A stretch of DNA of 61,933 nucleotides from Streptomyces sp. WAC 04229 (GTDB lineage: Bacteria > Actinomycetota > Actinomycetes > Streptomycetales > Streptomycetaceae). The DNA lies in the NCBI RefSeq assembly GCF_003947455.1, contig NZ_QHJH01000028.1, forward strand, positions 1 to 61,933, written 5' to 3'. This document shows positions 8,219 to 16,966 of this stretch, one piece after another; positions within the stretch are counted from its first letter, which is position 1, and each line of letters begins with the position of its first letter. Position numbers and translations under genes: made by a program. The notes under the pieces are model-generated. The model was given only the letters and a program-made list of their open reading frames with translations, searched no databases and was not told where the DNA came from.

Positions 8219-9724
8219 ATGACAGACCGTGCCCAGCCCGTGACGGCCGACGACGAACAGCCGCCCACGGGGGACGACCGTACCTTCTTCGGACAGCCGA
8301 AGGGTCTGCTCACCCTGTCGGGCCTGGAGGTCTGGGAGCGTTTCTCGTTCCTGGGCATGCAGGCGATCCTCGTGCTGTACTTCGCCGACTCGGTGGCGAA
8401 CGAGGGCCTGGGCATGGACGCGGGCACCGCCGCGTCGGTGTCGGCCGCCTACGGCACCCTCGTCTACCTGGTCTCCGTCGGCGGCGGCTGGCTCGCCGAC
8501 CGCATCCTCGGCTCCTACCGGGCGGTGCTGTGGGGCGGCGTCCTCATCGCCCTCGGCCACTACTCCATGGCCGTGCCCACCGCCACCATGACCTGGGTCG
8601 GCCTCGGCCTCATCAGTCTGGGCACCGGTCTGCTCAAGCCCAACGTGGCCGCCATGGTCGGCAAGCTCTACCGCACCGACGACGACCGCCGCGACGCCGG
8701 CTTCGCCCTGTACTACATGGGCATCAACATCGGCGCCTTCGCCGGTCCGCTGATCACCGGCTGGCTCGGCGAGCATCAGGGCTGGCACTGGGGCTTCTCG
8801 GCGGCCGCCTTCGGCATGACCCTGGGGCTGATCCAGTACGTCGCGGGGCGGCGGCACCTGGCCGGGCGCAAGCACGCCGCCGAGTTCGCTCTGGCCCCGG
8901 CGGCCATGCGGCGGGCCGTGTGGCTGATGGTGGGCGGGACCGTGGCCTTCGCCGCGCTGTGCGGGCTGCTCGCGGGCGTGGGCTGGCTGACCATGGACCG
9001 CTTCGTCGACGTGCTCACCCTCGCCTCGGTGGTCGCGCCGGCCGTCTACTTCTGGGTCATGTTCACCAGCCCCCGGGTCACCGCCGAGGAGCGCGGCCGG
9101 CTGCGGCCCTACATCGTGCTCTTCCTGGCCTCGGTGGTCTTCAACTTCATCCTCTTCCAGGCGTACTCGACGATGATGCTGCTCGCGTCGACGAACGCCA
9201 ACACCAACATCCTCGGCTTCGACTTCCCCTCCAGCTGGTACGCCTCCGCACTGGGTGCCTTCGAGGTGGCGCTGGCCCCCGTGGTCGCCGCCGTCTGGGT
9301 GCGGATGGGCCGCCGCCAGCCGCACGCCTCCAACAAGATCGCGATCGGGGTGATCCTCGGCGGCCTGTCGTTCCTGCTCATGGTGGTGCCGACCGCGGGC
9401 CACGAGGGCACCGACTACCGGATGGCCGCCTGGTGGATCGTCGGCTCCTACCTGCTGCTCGGCCTCGGCGACGTCCTCCTGGAGACCTCGGGCCTCTCGG
9501 CCAGCAGCAAGCTGGCGCCGAAGGCGTTCTCCAGCCAGACCATGGCCCTGTGGTTCCTGTCGCTGGCCCTCGCCAACGGGATCCAGGCCCAGGTCGTGAA
9601 GATCTACGACGACGTGTCCCACCCCGTGTACTTCGGCGTCAACGGCGGCATCGCGGTCGTCCTCGGCCTGGTCGTCGTCGCCCTCGCGCCGTGGCTGCGG
9701 CGCACCATGCACCCCGTCCACTGA
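8219..9724 (+). CDS. POT family proton-dependent oligopeptide transporter
   Basis: A 501-aa peptide:H+ symporter. The N-terminus carries the family signature (FFGQPKGLLTLSGLEVWERFSFLGM) with the proton-coupling ExxER motif as EVWER. The second POT motif FALYYMGINIGAF follows in TM5. It has more than 12 hydrophobic segments. It should import di- and tripeptides across the plasma membrane. The gene sits 28 bp before a CocE/X-Pro-type hydrolase gene on the same strand, an arrangement that makes sense for peptide uptake and cleavage. ATG 8219 is chosen because it precedes the conserved N-terminus. Confidence 0.92.
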   Translation: MTDRAQPVTADDEQPPTGDDRTFFGQPKGLLTLSGLEVWERFSFLGMQAILVLYFADSVANEGLGMDAGTAASVSAAYGTLVYLVSVGGGWLADRILGSYRAVLWGGVLIALGHYSMAVPTATMTWVGLGLISLGTGLLKPNVAAMVGKLYRTDDDRRDAGFALYYMGINIGAFAGPLITGWLGEHQGWHWGFSAAAFGMTLGLIQYVAGRRHLAGRKHAAEFALAPAAMRRAVWLMVGGTVAFAALCGLLAGVGWLTMDRFVDVLTLASVVAPAVYFWVMFTSPRVTAEERGRLRPYIVLFLASVVFNFILFQAYSTMMLLASTNANTNILGFDFPSSWYASALGAFEVALAPVVAAVWVRMGRRQPHASNKIAIGVILGGLSFLLMVVPTAGHEGTDYRMAAWWIVGSYLLLGLGDVLLETSGLSASSKLAPKAFSSQTMALWFLSLALANGIQAQVVKIYDDVSHPVYFGVNGGIAVVLGLVVVALAPWLRRTMHPVH

Positions 9725-9752
9725 GCACCGGCACGCCGGAAGGTACCGCCCC

Positions 9753-11756
9753 ATGCGCATCCGCACGGACTTCCCCCACGAGACGACCCACGAAGACATC
9801 CGCATCCCGCTGCCGGACGGCACCCGGCTCTACGCGCGGGTCTGGCGGCCGGTCACCGAGGAGCCGGTCCCGGCCCTGCTGGAGTACCTGCCGTACCGCC
9901 TCAGCGACTGGACGGCGCCCCGCGACAGCCAGCGCCACCCCTGGTACGCCGGCCACGGCTACGCCTCCGTGCGCGTCGACGTGCGCGGGCACGGCAACAG
10001 CGAGGGCCTGCCCGGCGACGAGTACGACGCCACGGAGCTGGCCGACGGCGTGGCGGTCGTCGAGTGGCTGGCCGCGCAGCCCTGGTGCAGCGGCAAGGTG
10101 GGCATGTTCGGGATCTCCTGGGGCGGCTTCAACGCGCTCCAGATCGCCGCGCTCGCCCCCGAGCCGCTGAAGGCCGTCGTCACCGTCTGCTCGGCGGACG
10201 ACCGGTACGACAACGACGTGCACTACATGGGCGGCTCCGTCCTCGGCGTCGACATGCACGCCTGGGCCGCCACGATGCTCGCCTTCGTCTGCCGCCCGCC
10301 GGACCCGGAGTACGCGGGCGAGCAGTGGCGGGAGATGTGGCTGCGGCGGCTGGAGGCCGTCGACCCGTTCATCCACACGTGGCTGGCCCACCAGCTGCGC
10401 GACGACTACTGGAAGCACGGCAGCGTCTGCGAGGACTACTCCGCGATCGACGCCGCCGTCCTCGCCGTCGGCGGCTGGCACGACCCGTACCGCGACACCG
10501 TGCTCCGGCTCGTCGAGCACCTGCCCGAGGACCGGGTGCGGGGGCTGATCGGCCCGTGGTCGCACCAGTACCCGGACCGCGGTCTGCCGCCGGGCCCGCC
10601 GATCGGCTTCCTCCAGGAGACGCTGCGCTGGTGGGACCAGCACCTGAAGGGCGAGGACACCGGCGTCATGGACGAGCCCCGGCTGCGCTCCTGGATCAGC
10701 GAGTCGCACCGGCCGGCCACCGTCTACCCCGAGCTGCCGGGCCGCTGGGCCGGCGATCCGGCCTGGCCGTCCCCGTACGTCACCCCCACCACCCATGCCC
10801 TCGGCGGCGGTCCGGTCGTCGTACGGTCCCCCCAGCACACCGGCGTGGACGCCGGGCGGTTCTTCCCCTTCGGCAACGACGCAGACCTGCCGCCCGACCA
10901 GCGGGAGGAGGACGGCCGCTCGGTGTGCTTCGAGTTCCCCGTCACCGACGCCCCCGTCGAGATCCTCGGGCGCCCCGAGGTCACCCTGCGCCTGCGGATG
11001 GACGTGCCGTACGGGCAGGCCGTCGCCCGGCTCTGCGACGTCGCGCCGGACGGGTCGTCGACCCTGGTGACCCGCGGCGCGCTCAACCTCGCGGCGCGCG
11101 AGGGCCGGGACCGCAACGTGCCCTGGACGCCGGGGGCCACGGAGACGGTGACCTTCGCGCTCAACGGCATCGGTCACACCTTCCCCGCCGGACACCGCAT
11201 CCGGCTCGCCGTCTCCTCGGCGTACTGGCCGTGGATCTGGCCGCAGGCCGGCTCCGACGGCTTCGTCCTGGAGCCGGCCGGCTCGGCGCTCGAACTCCCC
11301 GTGCGGGACCCCGGGGAGCACCCGGAGGACACCGGCATCCGCTTCGAGGCCCCCGAGCAGTCCGAGCCCTTGCAGGTGGTGTCACCGGCGACGCTGGAGG
11401 AGGAGCGCCCGGAGCGGCTGGTCGTGCGGGACGTGGCCAAGGGCGAGTGGCGGCTGGAGGTCGATCCCCGCTACGGCGGTACGCGCGTGTACCCGGACGG
11501 TCTCGAGTTCGCCGAGGACGCCCTGGAGACCTACACCGTCCGGGAGGACGACCCGCTGTCGGCGCGGGCGCGGTCTCAGTGGACCGTGCGGCTGCACCGG
11601 CCGGAGCTGGGCTGGGACGCGCGGGTGGAGACCCGCTCGGAGATCACGTGCGACGCGGGCGACTTCGTCACGTCCAACGAGGTGGTGTGCCGGGAGGGCG
11701 ACGAGGTCGTCTTCCACCGCACCTGGGAGCGGCGCATCCCCCGCGTCGCCCGCTGA
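9753..11756 (+). CDS. CocE/NonD family hydrolase (X-Pro dipeptidyl-peptidase-like)
   Basis: A 667-aa alpha/beta hydrolase. The catalytic triad can be placed: Ser122 in MFGISWGGF, Asp244 in GGWHDPYRD and His271 in GPWSHQYP. The C-terminal third (from about residue 360) is the jelly-roll X-Pro dipeptidyl-peptidase C-terminal domain (VEILGRPEVTLRL, GHRIRLAVSSAYWPWIWP). There is no signal peptide, so it is cytosolic. It could be an X-Pro dipeptidase, or an esterase/acylase of the cocaine-esterase group. Adjacency to the POT transporter favours a peptide-derived substrate. Confidence 0.88.
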   Translation: MRIRTDFPHETTHEDIRIPLPDGTRLYARVWRPVTEEPVPALLEYLPYRLSDWTAPRDSQRHPWYAGHGYASVRVDVRGHGNSEGLPGDEYDATELADGVAVVEWLAAQPWCSGKVGMFGISWGGFNALQIAALAPEPLKAVVTVCSADDRYDNDVHYMGGSVLGVDMHAWAATMLAFVCRPPDPEYAGEQWREMWLRRLEAVDPFIHTWLAHQLRDDYWKHGSVCEDYSAIDAAVLAVGGWHDPYRDTVLRLVEHLPEDRVRGLIGPWSHQYPDRGLPPGPPIGFLQETLRWWDQHLKGEDTGVMDEPRLRSWISESHRPATVYPELPGRWAGDPAWPSPYVTPTTHALGGGPVVVRSPQHTGVDAGRFFPFGNDADLPPDQREEDGRSVCFEFPVTDAPVEILGRPEVTLRLRMDVPYGQAVARLCDVAPDGSSTLVTRGALNLAAREGRDRNVPWTPGATETVTFALNGIGHTFPAGHRIRLAVSSAYWPWIWPQAGSDGFVLEPAGSALELPVRDPGEHPEDTGIRFEAPEQSEPLQVVSPATLEEERPERLVVRDVAKGEWRLEVDPRYGGTRVYPDGLEFAEDALETYTVREDDPLSARARSQWTVRLHRPELGWDARVETRSEITCDAGDFVTSNEVVCREGDEVVFHRTWERRIPRVAR

Positions 11757-11783
11757 GCCCCGGACCTCCGGGCGGCCCGGGGC
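11757..11783. terminator. bidirectional hairpin between convergent genes
   Basis: GCCCCGG and CCGGGGC form a 7-bp GC stem around a 13-base loop. It lies directly after the hydrolase stop and before the 3' end of the convergent amino acid permease gene, and can serve both. Confidence 0.5.
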
Positions 11784-11789
11784 GGCGGC

Positions 11790-13154
11790 TCACTCCTCGC
11801 CCCGGGCCTTCATCACCGTCTTGTTCAGCGCCCACAGCCCGATGCCGATGGCCACCAGCACGCCCGCCCGGATGTACACGTCCGCGGGCCGGTCGGCGAG
11901 CGGGCTGGCCAGGGCCAGCGAGGCGATCGCGCCGAGCACCGGCAGGACGGTGGGCGTGCGGAAGTGCTTGTGCTCCACCGGGTCGCGGCGCAGGACCAGG
12001 ACGGCGACGTTGACGACCGCGAAGACGCACAGCAGCAGGAAGGCCGTGGTGTCGCCGAGGCCCGCGATCTCGCCGGTGGAGACCAGGCCGATGGCGAGCA
12101 GCGAGACGAAGACGATGCCGACGACCGGTGTGCGCCGCCGGGGCAGGACGCGGCCGAGGGCGCGGGGCAGGATGCGTTCGTTCGCCATGCCGTAGCAGAG
12201 GCGGGACGCCATCATGATGTTGATCAGCGCCGAGTTGGTGACCGCGAACAGGGCGATCAGCGCGAACAGCTTCGGCGGGAAGTCGAGTCCGCCGGCCTTG
12301 ACGACCTCCAGCAGCGGTCCGCTGGAGTCCTCCAGCACGCGGTAGTCGACGAGGAGCGAGGAGATCAGGGCGACCAGGACGTAGATGGTGCCGGTGACGG
12401 TGACGCCGATGAAGATGGCGCGCGGGAAGGTGCGCGCGGGGTCCACGGTCTCCTCGGCCATGTTGACGGAGTCCTCGAAGCCGACGAAGGCGAAGAAGCC
12501 CAGCGCCGTCGCGCCGAGCACGCTGGTGACCAGCGCGTAGCCGGAGCCCCCGGCCTGGAACTCGCCGAGCCGGGAGGGTTCGCCGTCCCCGGTGAGGACC
12601 GCCCAGGCGCCGACGGCGAGGATCACGAAGAGGCCGGTCAGTTCGACCAGGGTGAGGACGACGTTGGTCTTCACCGACTCGGAGACGCCGCGCAGGTTGA
12701 GGGCGGCGAGGGCGAGGATGAACAGGATCGCGATGAGCGTGGGCGGGAAGAAGTCCGTGAACTCGGAGAGGTAGTCGCCGCTGAAGGCGCGGGCCGCCGC
12801 GCTGGCCGAGGACAGGCCCGAGCACATCACCATGAAGGCGACGATGAAGGTGAGGAACGGGACCTGGAACGCCTTCTGCGTGTACAGCGCGGCCCCGGCC
12901 GCCTTCGGGTACTTGCCGACCAGCTCGACGTACGAGGCCGCCGTCAGGATGGCCACCACGAATCCGATGACGAACGGCAGCCACAGCGCGCCGCCGACCT
13001 TGCCCGCGACCTGGCCGGTGGTGGCGTAGATGCCGGTGCCGAGGATGTCGCCGATGACGAAGAGGATCAGCAGCTTGGGGCCGATGGCCCGCTTCAGGGG
13101 GGTGTCGTCCGCTCCTCCCGGCGAGGCGGCGGCGTCGCTTCCGGCTGTCGTCAC
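11790..13154 (-). CDS. APC family amino acid permease
   Basis: A 454-aa, 12-TM transporter. The TM1 motif FVIGDILGTGIYATTGQVAGKVGG is typical of the amino acid-polyamine-cation superfamily, as is the TM6 stretch ALGFFAFVGFEDSVNMAEE. The start is GTG 13154, with AGGGGGAAC upstream. It probably carries an amino acid or polyamine, but the substrate is not readable. It lies downstream of mbtH on the same strand, about 95 bp away, so partial cotranscription is possible. Confidence 0.9.
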   Translation of the reverse strand: MTTAGSDAAASPGGADDTPLKRAIGPKLLILFVIGDILGTGIYATTGQVAGKVGGALWLPFVIGFVVAILTAASYVELVGKYPKAAGAALYTQKAFQVPFLTFIVAFMVMCSGLSSASAAARAFSGDYLSEFTDFFPPTLIAILFILALAALNLRGVSESVKTNVVLTLVELTGLFVILAVGAWAVLTGDGEPSRLGEFQAGGSGYALVTSVLGATALGFFAFVGFEDSVNMAEETVDPARTFPRAIFIGVTVTGTIYVLVALISSLLVDYRVLEDSSGPLLEVVKAGGLDFPPKLFALIALFAVTNSALINIMMASRLCYGMANERILPRALGRVLPRRRTPVVGIVFVSLLAIGLVSTGEIAGLGDTTAFLLLCVFAVVNVAVLVLRRDPVEHKHFRTPTVLPVLGAIASLALASPLADRPADVYIRAGVLVAIGIGLWALNKTVMKARGEE

Positions 13155-13249
13155 GAGGTTCCCCCTGGGGCGGCTGACACGGACAGGTGTCGACTGCCCT
13201 GCCGATCACCGAGTCATGCCACCGCGTACTCCAGGCGGCAGCATGCGCG

Positions 13250-13474
13250 CTACCCCACCGGCGTTTCGGAGGCCATGCTCTCGATCAGGCTCTTGGGCCG
13301 GAGATCGGTCCAGTGCTTCTCCACGTAGGCGAGGCACGCTGCGCGGGTGTCCTCGCCGTGGACGACGGTCCAACCGGCCGGCACCTCCACGAAGGAGGGC
13401 CAGAGGGAGTGCTGCCCTTCGTCGTTGACGAGTACCAGGTACACGCCGTTCTCGTCGTCGAACGGGTTGGTCAC
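13250..13474 (-). CDS. mbtH: MbtH-like protein (NRPS adenylation-domain activator)
   Basis: 74 aa with the full family pattern: [32 protein letters not shown] and the late WTDLRPKSL. MbtH proteins bind NRPS adenylation domains and are needed for their folding or activity. GTG 13474 follows a strong AAGGAGGAG. The gene stands alone, with no NRPS within 36 kb, but has an iron box upstream. It probably serves a siderophore synthetase in trans, and could also help the NRPS protein encoded at 50.3-52.7 kb. Confidence 0.95.
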   Translation of the reverse strand: MTNPFDDENGVYLVLVNDEGQHSLWPSFVEVPAGWTVVHGEDTRAACLAYVEKHWTDLRPKSLIESMASETPVG

Positions 13475-13494
13475 GACTCCTCCTTCAGCTGAAC

Positions 13495-13513
13495 TTAGGC
13501 GAGGCTAGCCTTA
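13495..13513. promoter_or_regulatory. iron box (DmdR1/IdeR-type operator) upstream of mbtH
   Basis: TTAGGCGAGGCTAGCCTTA matches 15 of 19 positions of the actinobacterial DmdR/IdeR consensus TTAGGTTAGGCTAACCTAA. It lies about 10 bp upstream of the mbtH ribosome-binding site, where iron-loaded repressor would block transcription. This is strong evidence that the orphan MbtH belongs to an iron-starvation regulon. Confidence 0.75.
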
Positions 13514-13596
13514 GTTACCCGTGGAGGGCAACACCACACGGCCGGCGGCAGGCCCGGATACCCGGGGCCTGTCCGCCGGCCGCGCGGTCGCGCAGG

Positions 13597-15501
13597 TCAG
13601 CCGGTCAGCGTGAAGGCCTGGGCGGTCGACTGGGAGCAGGGCTGCTGGGAGAGGCGGGCTCCGTTGGCGGTGGAGGCGTTGTCGACGGTCAGGCACTTGG
13701 CGCTGTGGCGGGCGACGAAGCGGTACCGGTTCGCGGGGCCGACGGGTTCGGGGCGCCACTGCTGGTTGGTGGAGCCCACGTAGTCCCACAGGTGGACGCG
13801 GGTGCCGTCCGCGGTGGCGCCGGAGCCGCCGTCCACGTCCCACGCCTTGCCGTTGTGGCGGTTGACGGCCTGGTAGTACCCGTCTCCGGTGGGACGGAAC
13901 TGCCAGGACTGGTTGGCGCCTCCGCCGCAGGCCCACTGCTGCACGGCGGTGCCGTTGGCGGTCCCCCAGTCGGCGGCGTCGAGGCACGCTCCGCTGCCGG
14001 CGTTCACGACGCGGTACCAGGAGGCGGGGTCGATCGGACCGGTCGGCTCGCCGCCGGTGCCGCTCCACACGAAGGTGGCGACGGCTCCGGCCGGCAGGGT
14101 GTAGGCCAGCGATTTCCCGCCGTCGGTGAGGGAGAAGCGCTGGGACGACGAGGCTGTGTTGACGACGTAGGCGACGCGGGAGCCGTCGGGGTTCTGGAAG
14201 GCGACGTTCTGCACGCCGCCCGCGCCCTGGCTGCCGGAACCGATGCGGGTGGCTCCGGGTGCGACGAACTTGCTCACGTGACCGAGCACGTAGTACTCGG
14301 CGTTGCGGGTCACGTTGCCGCCCGCGATCTCGACCACGCCGTTGCACCGGTTGGTGCAGTGGCCCTGGTGGGGGCCGCCGTTCCGGTCCAGGGCGAGGTT
14401 CCAGGTGAGCACCGTCTCGCCGCCGTGGCGGAAGTTCTGGACGACGAGGTTCTCGGCGTGCCAGCGCAGGGTGTCGGCGAACGTCCTGCTCGTGTCGGAG
14501 CTGTCGGTGCCGGAGCACTCGGTGAAGAAGACGCGCTTGCCGGCGTCGACGACCTGCTGCTGCGCGGAGACCTGTCCGCCGTAGCAGTGGAAGGCGGCGC
14601 CGATGACGCGGTTGATGCCCGCCGTGCGGGAGAACACGTCGAGCGGATAGTTCGGGTGGTCCCAGTTGTGGTCGTAGGCCAGGATGTTGGTCGGCAGCCC
14701 GGCCGCCGTGAGTTTCGGGTCGAGGACCTTGAGGAAGTCGGCCTGCTGTGCCGACGTCATCGACATCGAGGGGTAACTGGTGGCGAACTCGGGCTCGTTC
14801 TGCACCGTGAGGTCGGTGAGTGCGATCCCCTCCTGCTGGTACGCCCTGATCGCCTTGACCAGGTAGTCGGCGTACGCCGGGTAGTTCTCCGGCTTGAGGC
14901 TGCCGCCGTTGAGGGAGTTGCCGCTCTTCATCCACGCGGGCGGGGACCAGGGCGAACCCATGAAGCGGATCTGCGGGTTCACGGCCGTGGCCTGCTTGAG
15001 GACGGGGATGATCTCGGCCCGGTCCCGGTCGACGGAGAAGCTGCCGGGGGTGTCCTCGTAGGAGTAGGGGCTGTTCGTCGCGTCGAAGTCGGTGCTGCCC
15101 AGCGGCTGGCGCAGGTAGTTCAGTCCGATGCCGTCACCGGCGGTGGAGAACAGCGACCGCATCAACTCACCGCGCCTGTCCTGCGGGAGGCTCTGGATCA
15201 GGCGGGCGGAGGCGCCCGTGACGGACGCGCCCGCGCCCGTGAACCGCTGGCCCCTGCTGCCGGCGTCGACGCGGATGTCGACGGACTGGGGCGTGCCGGT
15301 GAAGGGGACGCTTCCCTCGGCCGCGAGCCTCTTGGCGCCGTCCGGTGTGGTGACCCACACCTGGGCGACGGGGTCGGCGGCCTGCGCGGTGCCGGACCCT
15401 GTGAGGCCCGTCCCGAGACCGGCGAGGGCCAGGGCGAGGGCGGCCAAGGCACGGGAGCGGGACCGGGGTCTCGGAAGGCGGGTTCTCGTACTGGTCGACA
15501 C
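13597..15501 (-). CDS. secreted GH30 glycoside hydrolase with C-terminal ricin-type CBM13
   Basis: 634 aa. An Arg-rich N-terminus, hydrophobic core and AQAADP cleavage site form an export signal. The (beta/alpha)8 catalytic domain shows GH30 features: FTGAGASVTGASA, RFMGSPWSPPAWMK, the acid/base Glu in TVQNEPEF (about residue 235) and the nucleophile Glu in VFFTECSG (about 327). A beta-sandwich follows. From about 487 to the end is a three-repeat ricin B lectin domain with QQWA, QSWQF and QQWRP motifs. Substrate within GH30 (glucosylceramide-type, beta-1,6-glucan, galactan or xylan) is not certain. GTG 15501 follows AAGGAGAT. It is divergent from a TetR gene with a shared palindrome. Confidence 0.9.
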   Translation of the reverse strand: MSTSTRTRLPRPRSRSRALAALALALAGLGTGLTGSGTAQAADPVAQVWVTTPDGAKRLAAEGSVPFTGTPQSVDIRVDAGSRGQRFTGAGASVTGASARLIQSLPQDRRGELMRSLFSTAGDGIGLNYLRQPLGSTDFDATNSPYSYEDTPGSFSVDRDRAEIIPVLKQATAVNPQIRFMGSPWSPPAWMKSGNSLNGGSLKPENYPAYADYLVKAIRAYQQEGIALTDLTVQNEPEFATSYPSMSMTSAQQADFLKVLDPKLTAAGLPTNILAYDHNWDHPNYPLDVFSRTAGINRVIGAAFHCYGGQVSAQQQVVDAGKRVFFTECSGTDSSDTSRTFADTLRWHAENLVVQNFRHGGETVLTWNLALDRNGGPHQGHCTNRCNGVVEIAGGNVTRNAEYYVLGHVSKFVAPGATRIGSGSQGAGGVQNVAFQNPDGSRVAYVVNTASSSQRFSLTDGGKSLAYTLPAGAVATFVWSGTGGEPTGPIDPASWYRVVNAGSGACLDAADWGTANGTAVQQWACGGGANQSWQFRPTGDGYYQAVNRHNGKAWDVDGGSGATADGTRVHLWDYVGSTNQQWRPEPVGPANRYRFVARHSAKCLTVDNASTANGARLSQQPCSQSTAQAFTLTG

Positions 15502-15641
15502 GGTGCGGATCTCCTTCGCTTCGGTGGGGAGCGGGGCGTACCGGCGGCCCGGAACGGCGGTGCGGAGAAGCGGCCCAGCCGGTCGGCACCCGGCGCGGAG
15601 AGCGGAGCCTCAGCTGAACGACGGCGCCATGAAAGCACACC

Positions 15642-15657
15642 TACTAAGTACTTAGTA
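15642..15657. promoter_or_regulatory. 16-bp perfect palindrome, likely TetR operator
   Basis: TACTAAGTACTTAGTA is a perfect palindrome in the gap between the GH30 gene and the divergent TetR gene. It is flanked by CACACC on the left and GGTGTG on the right, which extends the dyad. AT-rich palindromes are rare by chance at this GC content, and the position suits repression of one or both genes. Confidence 0.65.
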
Positions 15658-15734
15658 AGTGGTGTGCATCACACTCGCGCGACCCGATCGAAGACCACCG
15701 ATCGGGCCGCCCGACGGAACGTAGGCTGTCGCAC

Positions 15735-16388
15735 GTGAGCGACCAATCAGTGGGCAGGCCCACGCGCAGACCCAAGAGCGGGCCCCGCACACCACGCAGC
15801 CCCGAGGCCCGGCGGCGCCAGCAGGACATCCTGGAAATCGCCACCGACACCTTCGCCGCCCGCGGCTACAACAACGCCTCCCTGGCGGAGATCGCGGACC
15901 GCGCCGGACTGACCCAGGCCGGCGTCCTGCACTACTTCCGCTCCAAGGCGCTGCTGCTCACCAGCGTCCTCGAACGGCGCGACCAGGGAGACATCGAGCA
16001 ACTGGGCCCCGAGCGCCCACACGGCCTCGCCTTTCTGCGCCACCTCGTCGACACCGCCCTGCGCAACGCCGAAAGGGAGGGTCTCGTCCGGCTCTACGCG
16101 GTCCTCTCCGCGGAGTCCGTCACCGAACAGCACCCCGCGCAGGCCTACTTCCGCGACCGCTACACCGGACTGCGCGCCTTCGTCACCGACGCGCTGACCG
16201 AGGCCTGCGGCCTGGCGGAGTCGGACGCGGCCCGTGTGCACGACGCGGCGAACGCGATCATCGCCGTCATGGACGGACTCCAGGTCCAGTGGCTGCTCGA
16301 CCCCGACTCCGTCGAGATGGCCGCCTCGACGGACCTGGTGATCCGCTCCCTGCTGACCACGCTGGCTCCGGAGCGCTTCTCCACCTGA
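15735..16388 (+). CDS. TetR/AcrR family transcriptional regulator
   Basis: 217 aa. An N-terminal HTH follows a basic arm: RRRQQDILEIATDTFAARGYNNASLAEIADRAGLTQAGVLHYFRSKALLL. The C-terminal helical part is a ligand-binding domain without a recognisable specificity. The start is GTG 15735. Divergence from the GH30 gene across a strong palindrome suggests it represses the glycosidase gene and itself and responds to a sugar or lipid-like ligand. Confidence 0.9.
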   Translation: MSDQSVGRPTRRPKSGPRTPRSPEARRRQQDILEIATDTFAARGYNNASLAEIADRAGLTQAGVLHYFRSKALLLTSVLERRDQGDIEQLGPERPHGLAFLRHLVDTALRNAEREGLVRLYAVLSAESVTEQHPAQAYFRDRYTGLRAFVTDALTEACGLAESDAARVHDAANAIIAVMDGLQVQWLLDPDSVEMAASTDLVIRSLLTTLAPERFST

Positions 16389-16435
16389 GTCCGGCGTCCG
16401 GCGCGGCCGGCAGGGGCGCGCGCGGCGAGGTCACG

Positions 16436-16837
16436 TCACGCGACGGCGGTTCCCTCCAGTTCGACCAGCTGGCCGGGGACCGCCAGCCGGGAGACCCCCA
16501 GCATCGTGGAGGCGGGCGCCACCCCTGCGGCGCCCAACCGCGCTGCCAGCACGCCGTAGTGCGGGAGCAGGAGATCGACGTCGGTCGTGTAGACGTTGAG
16601 CCGGACCAGGTTCGCGAGGGACATGCCCGCCTCGCCGAGCACCCCCTCCAGGTTGTCGACGCTCAGCGCCAACTGCGCGGCCATGTCGCCGTCGTGCTGG
16701 GGCTCGCCGTCGCCGTTCATCGCGGTCTGGCCCGAGATGTACAGGGTCCGGGTGTGCCCGGAGACGACCTCCCCCTGGTGGAATCCCAGTTCCTTCGACC
16801 AGGTCACCGGGTTGACCGCGGTGCGTTCCACTGTCAC
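16436..16837 (-). CDS. RidA/YjgF family protein
   Basis: 133 aa. The family core is visible: SGHTRTLYISGQTAMNGDGEP, DMAAQLALSVDNLEGVLGEAGMSLANLVRLNVYTTDVD and PASTMLGVSRLAVPGQLVELEGTAVA. RidA-type proteins hydrolyse reactive enamine/imine intermediates of amino acid metabolism, but the catalytic Arg context here (PASTMLGV rather than ARxxV) suggests a divergent subgroup. GTG 16837 has GGAG 7 bp upstream. It is divergent from a WYL-domain regulator. Confidence 0.85.
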   Translation of the reverse strand: MTVERTAVNPVTWSKELGFHQGEVVSGHTRTLYISGQTAMNGDGEPQHDGDMAAQLALSVDNLEGVLGEAGMSLANLVRLNVYTTDVDLLLPHYGVLAARLGAAGVAPASTMLGVSRLAVPGQLVELEGTAVA

Positions 16838-16966
16838 GTCAGCTCCATTCGGTTCATCGGGGGTACGGAGACCGTCGGCCGGGCTGTCGCCGGCTTCGAC
16901 GTCGTGCCGGCCAGCGTGCCAGCGAATCACGACACCGATGGTCATGTATTCGGATAGAGTTCCCGC

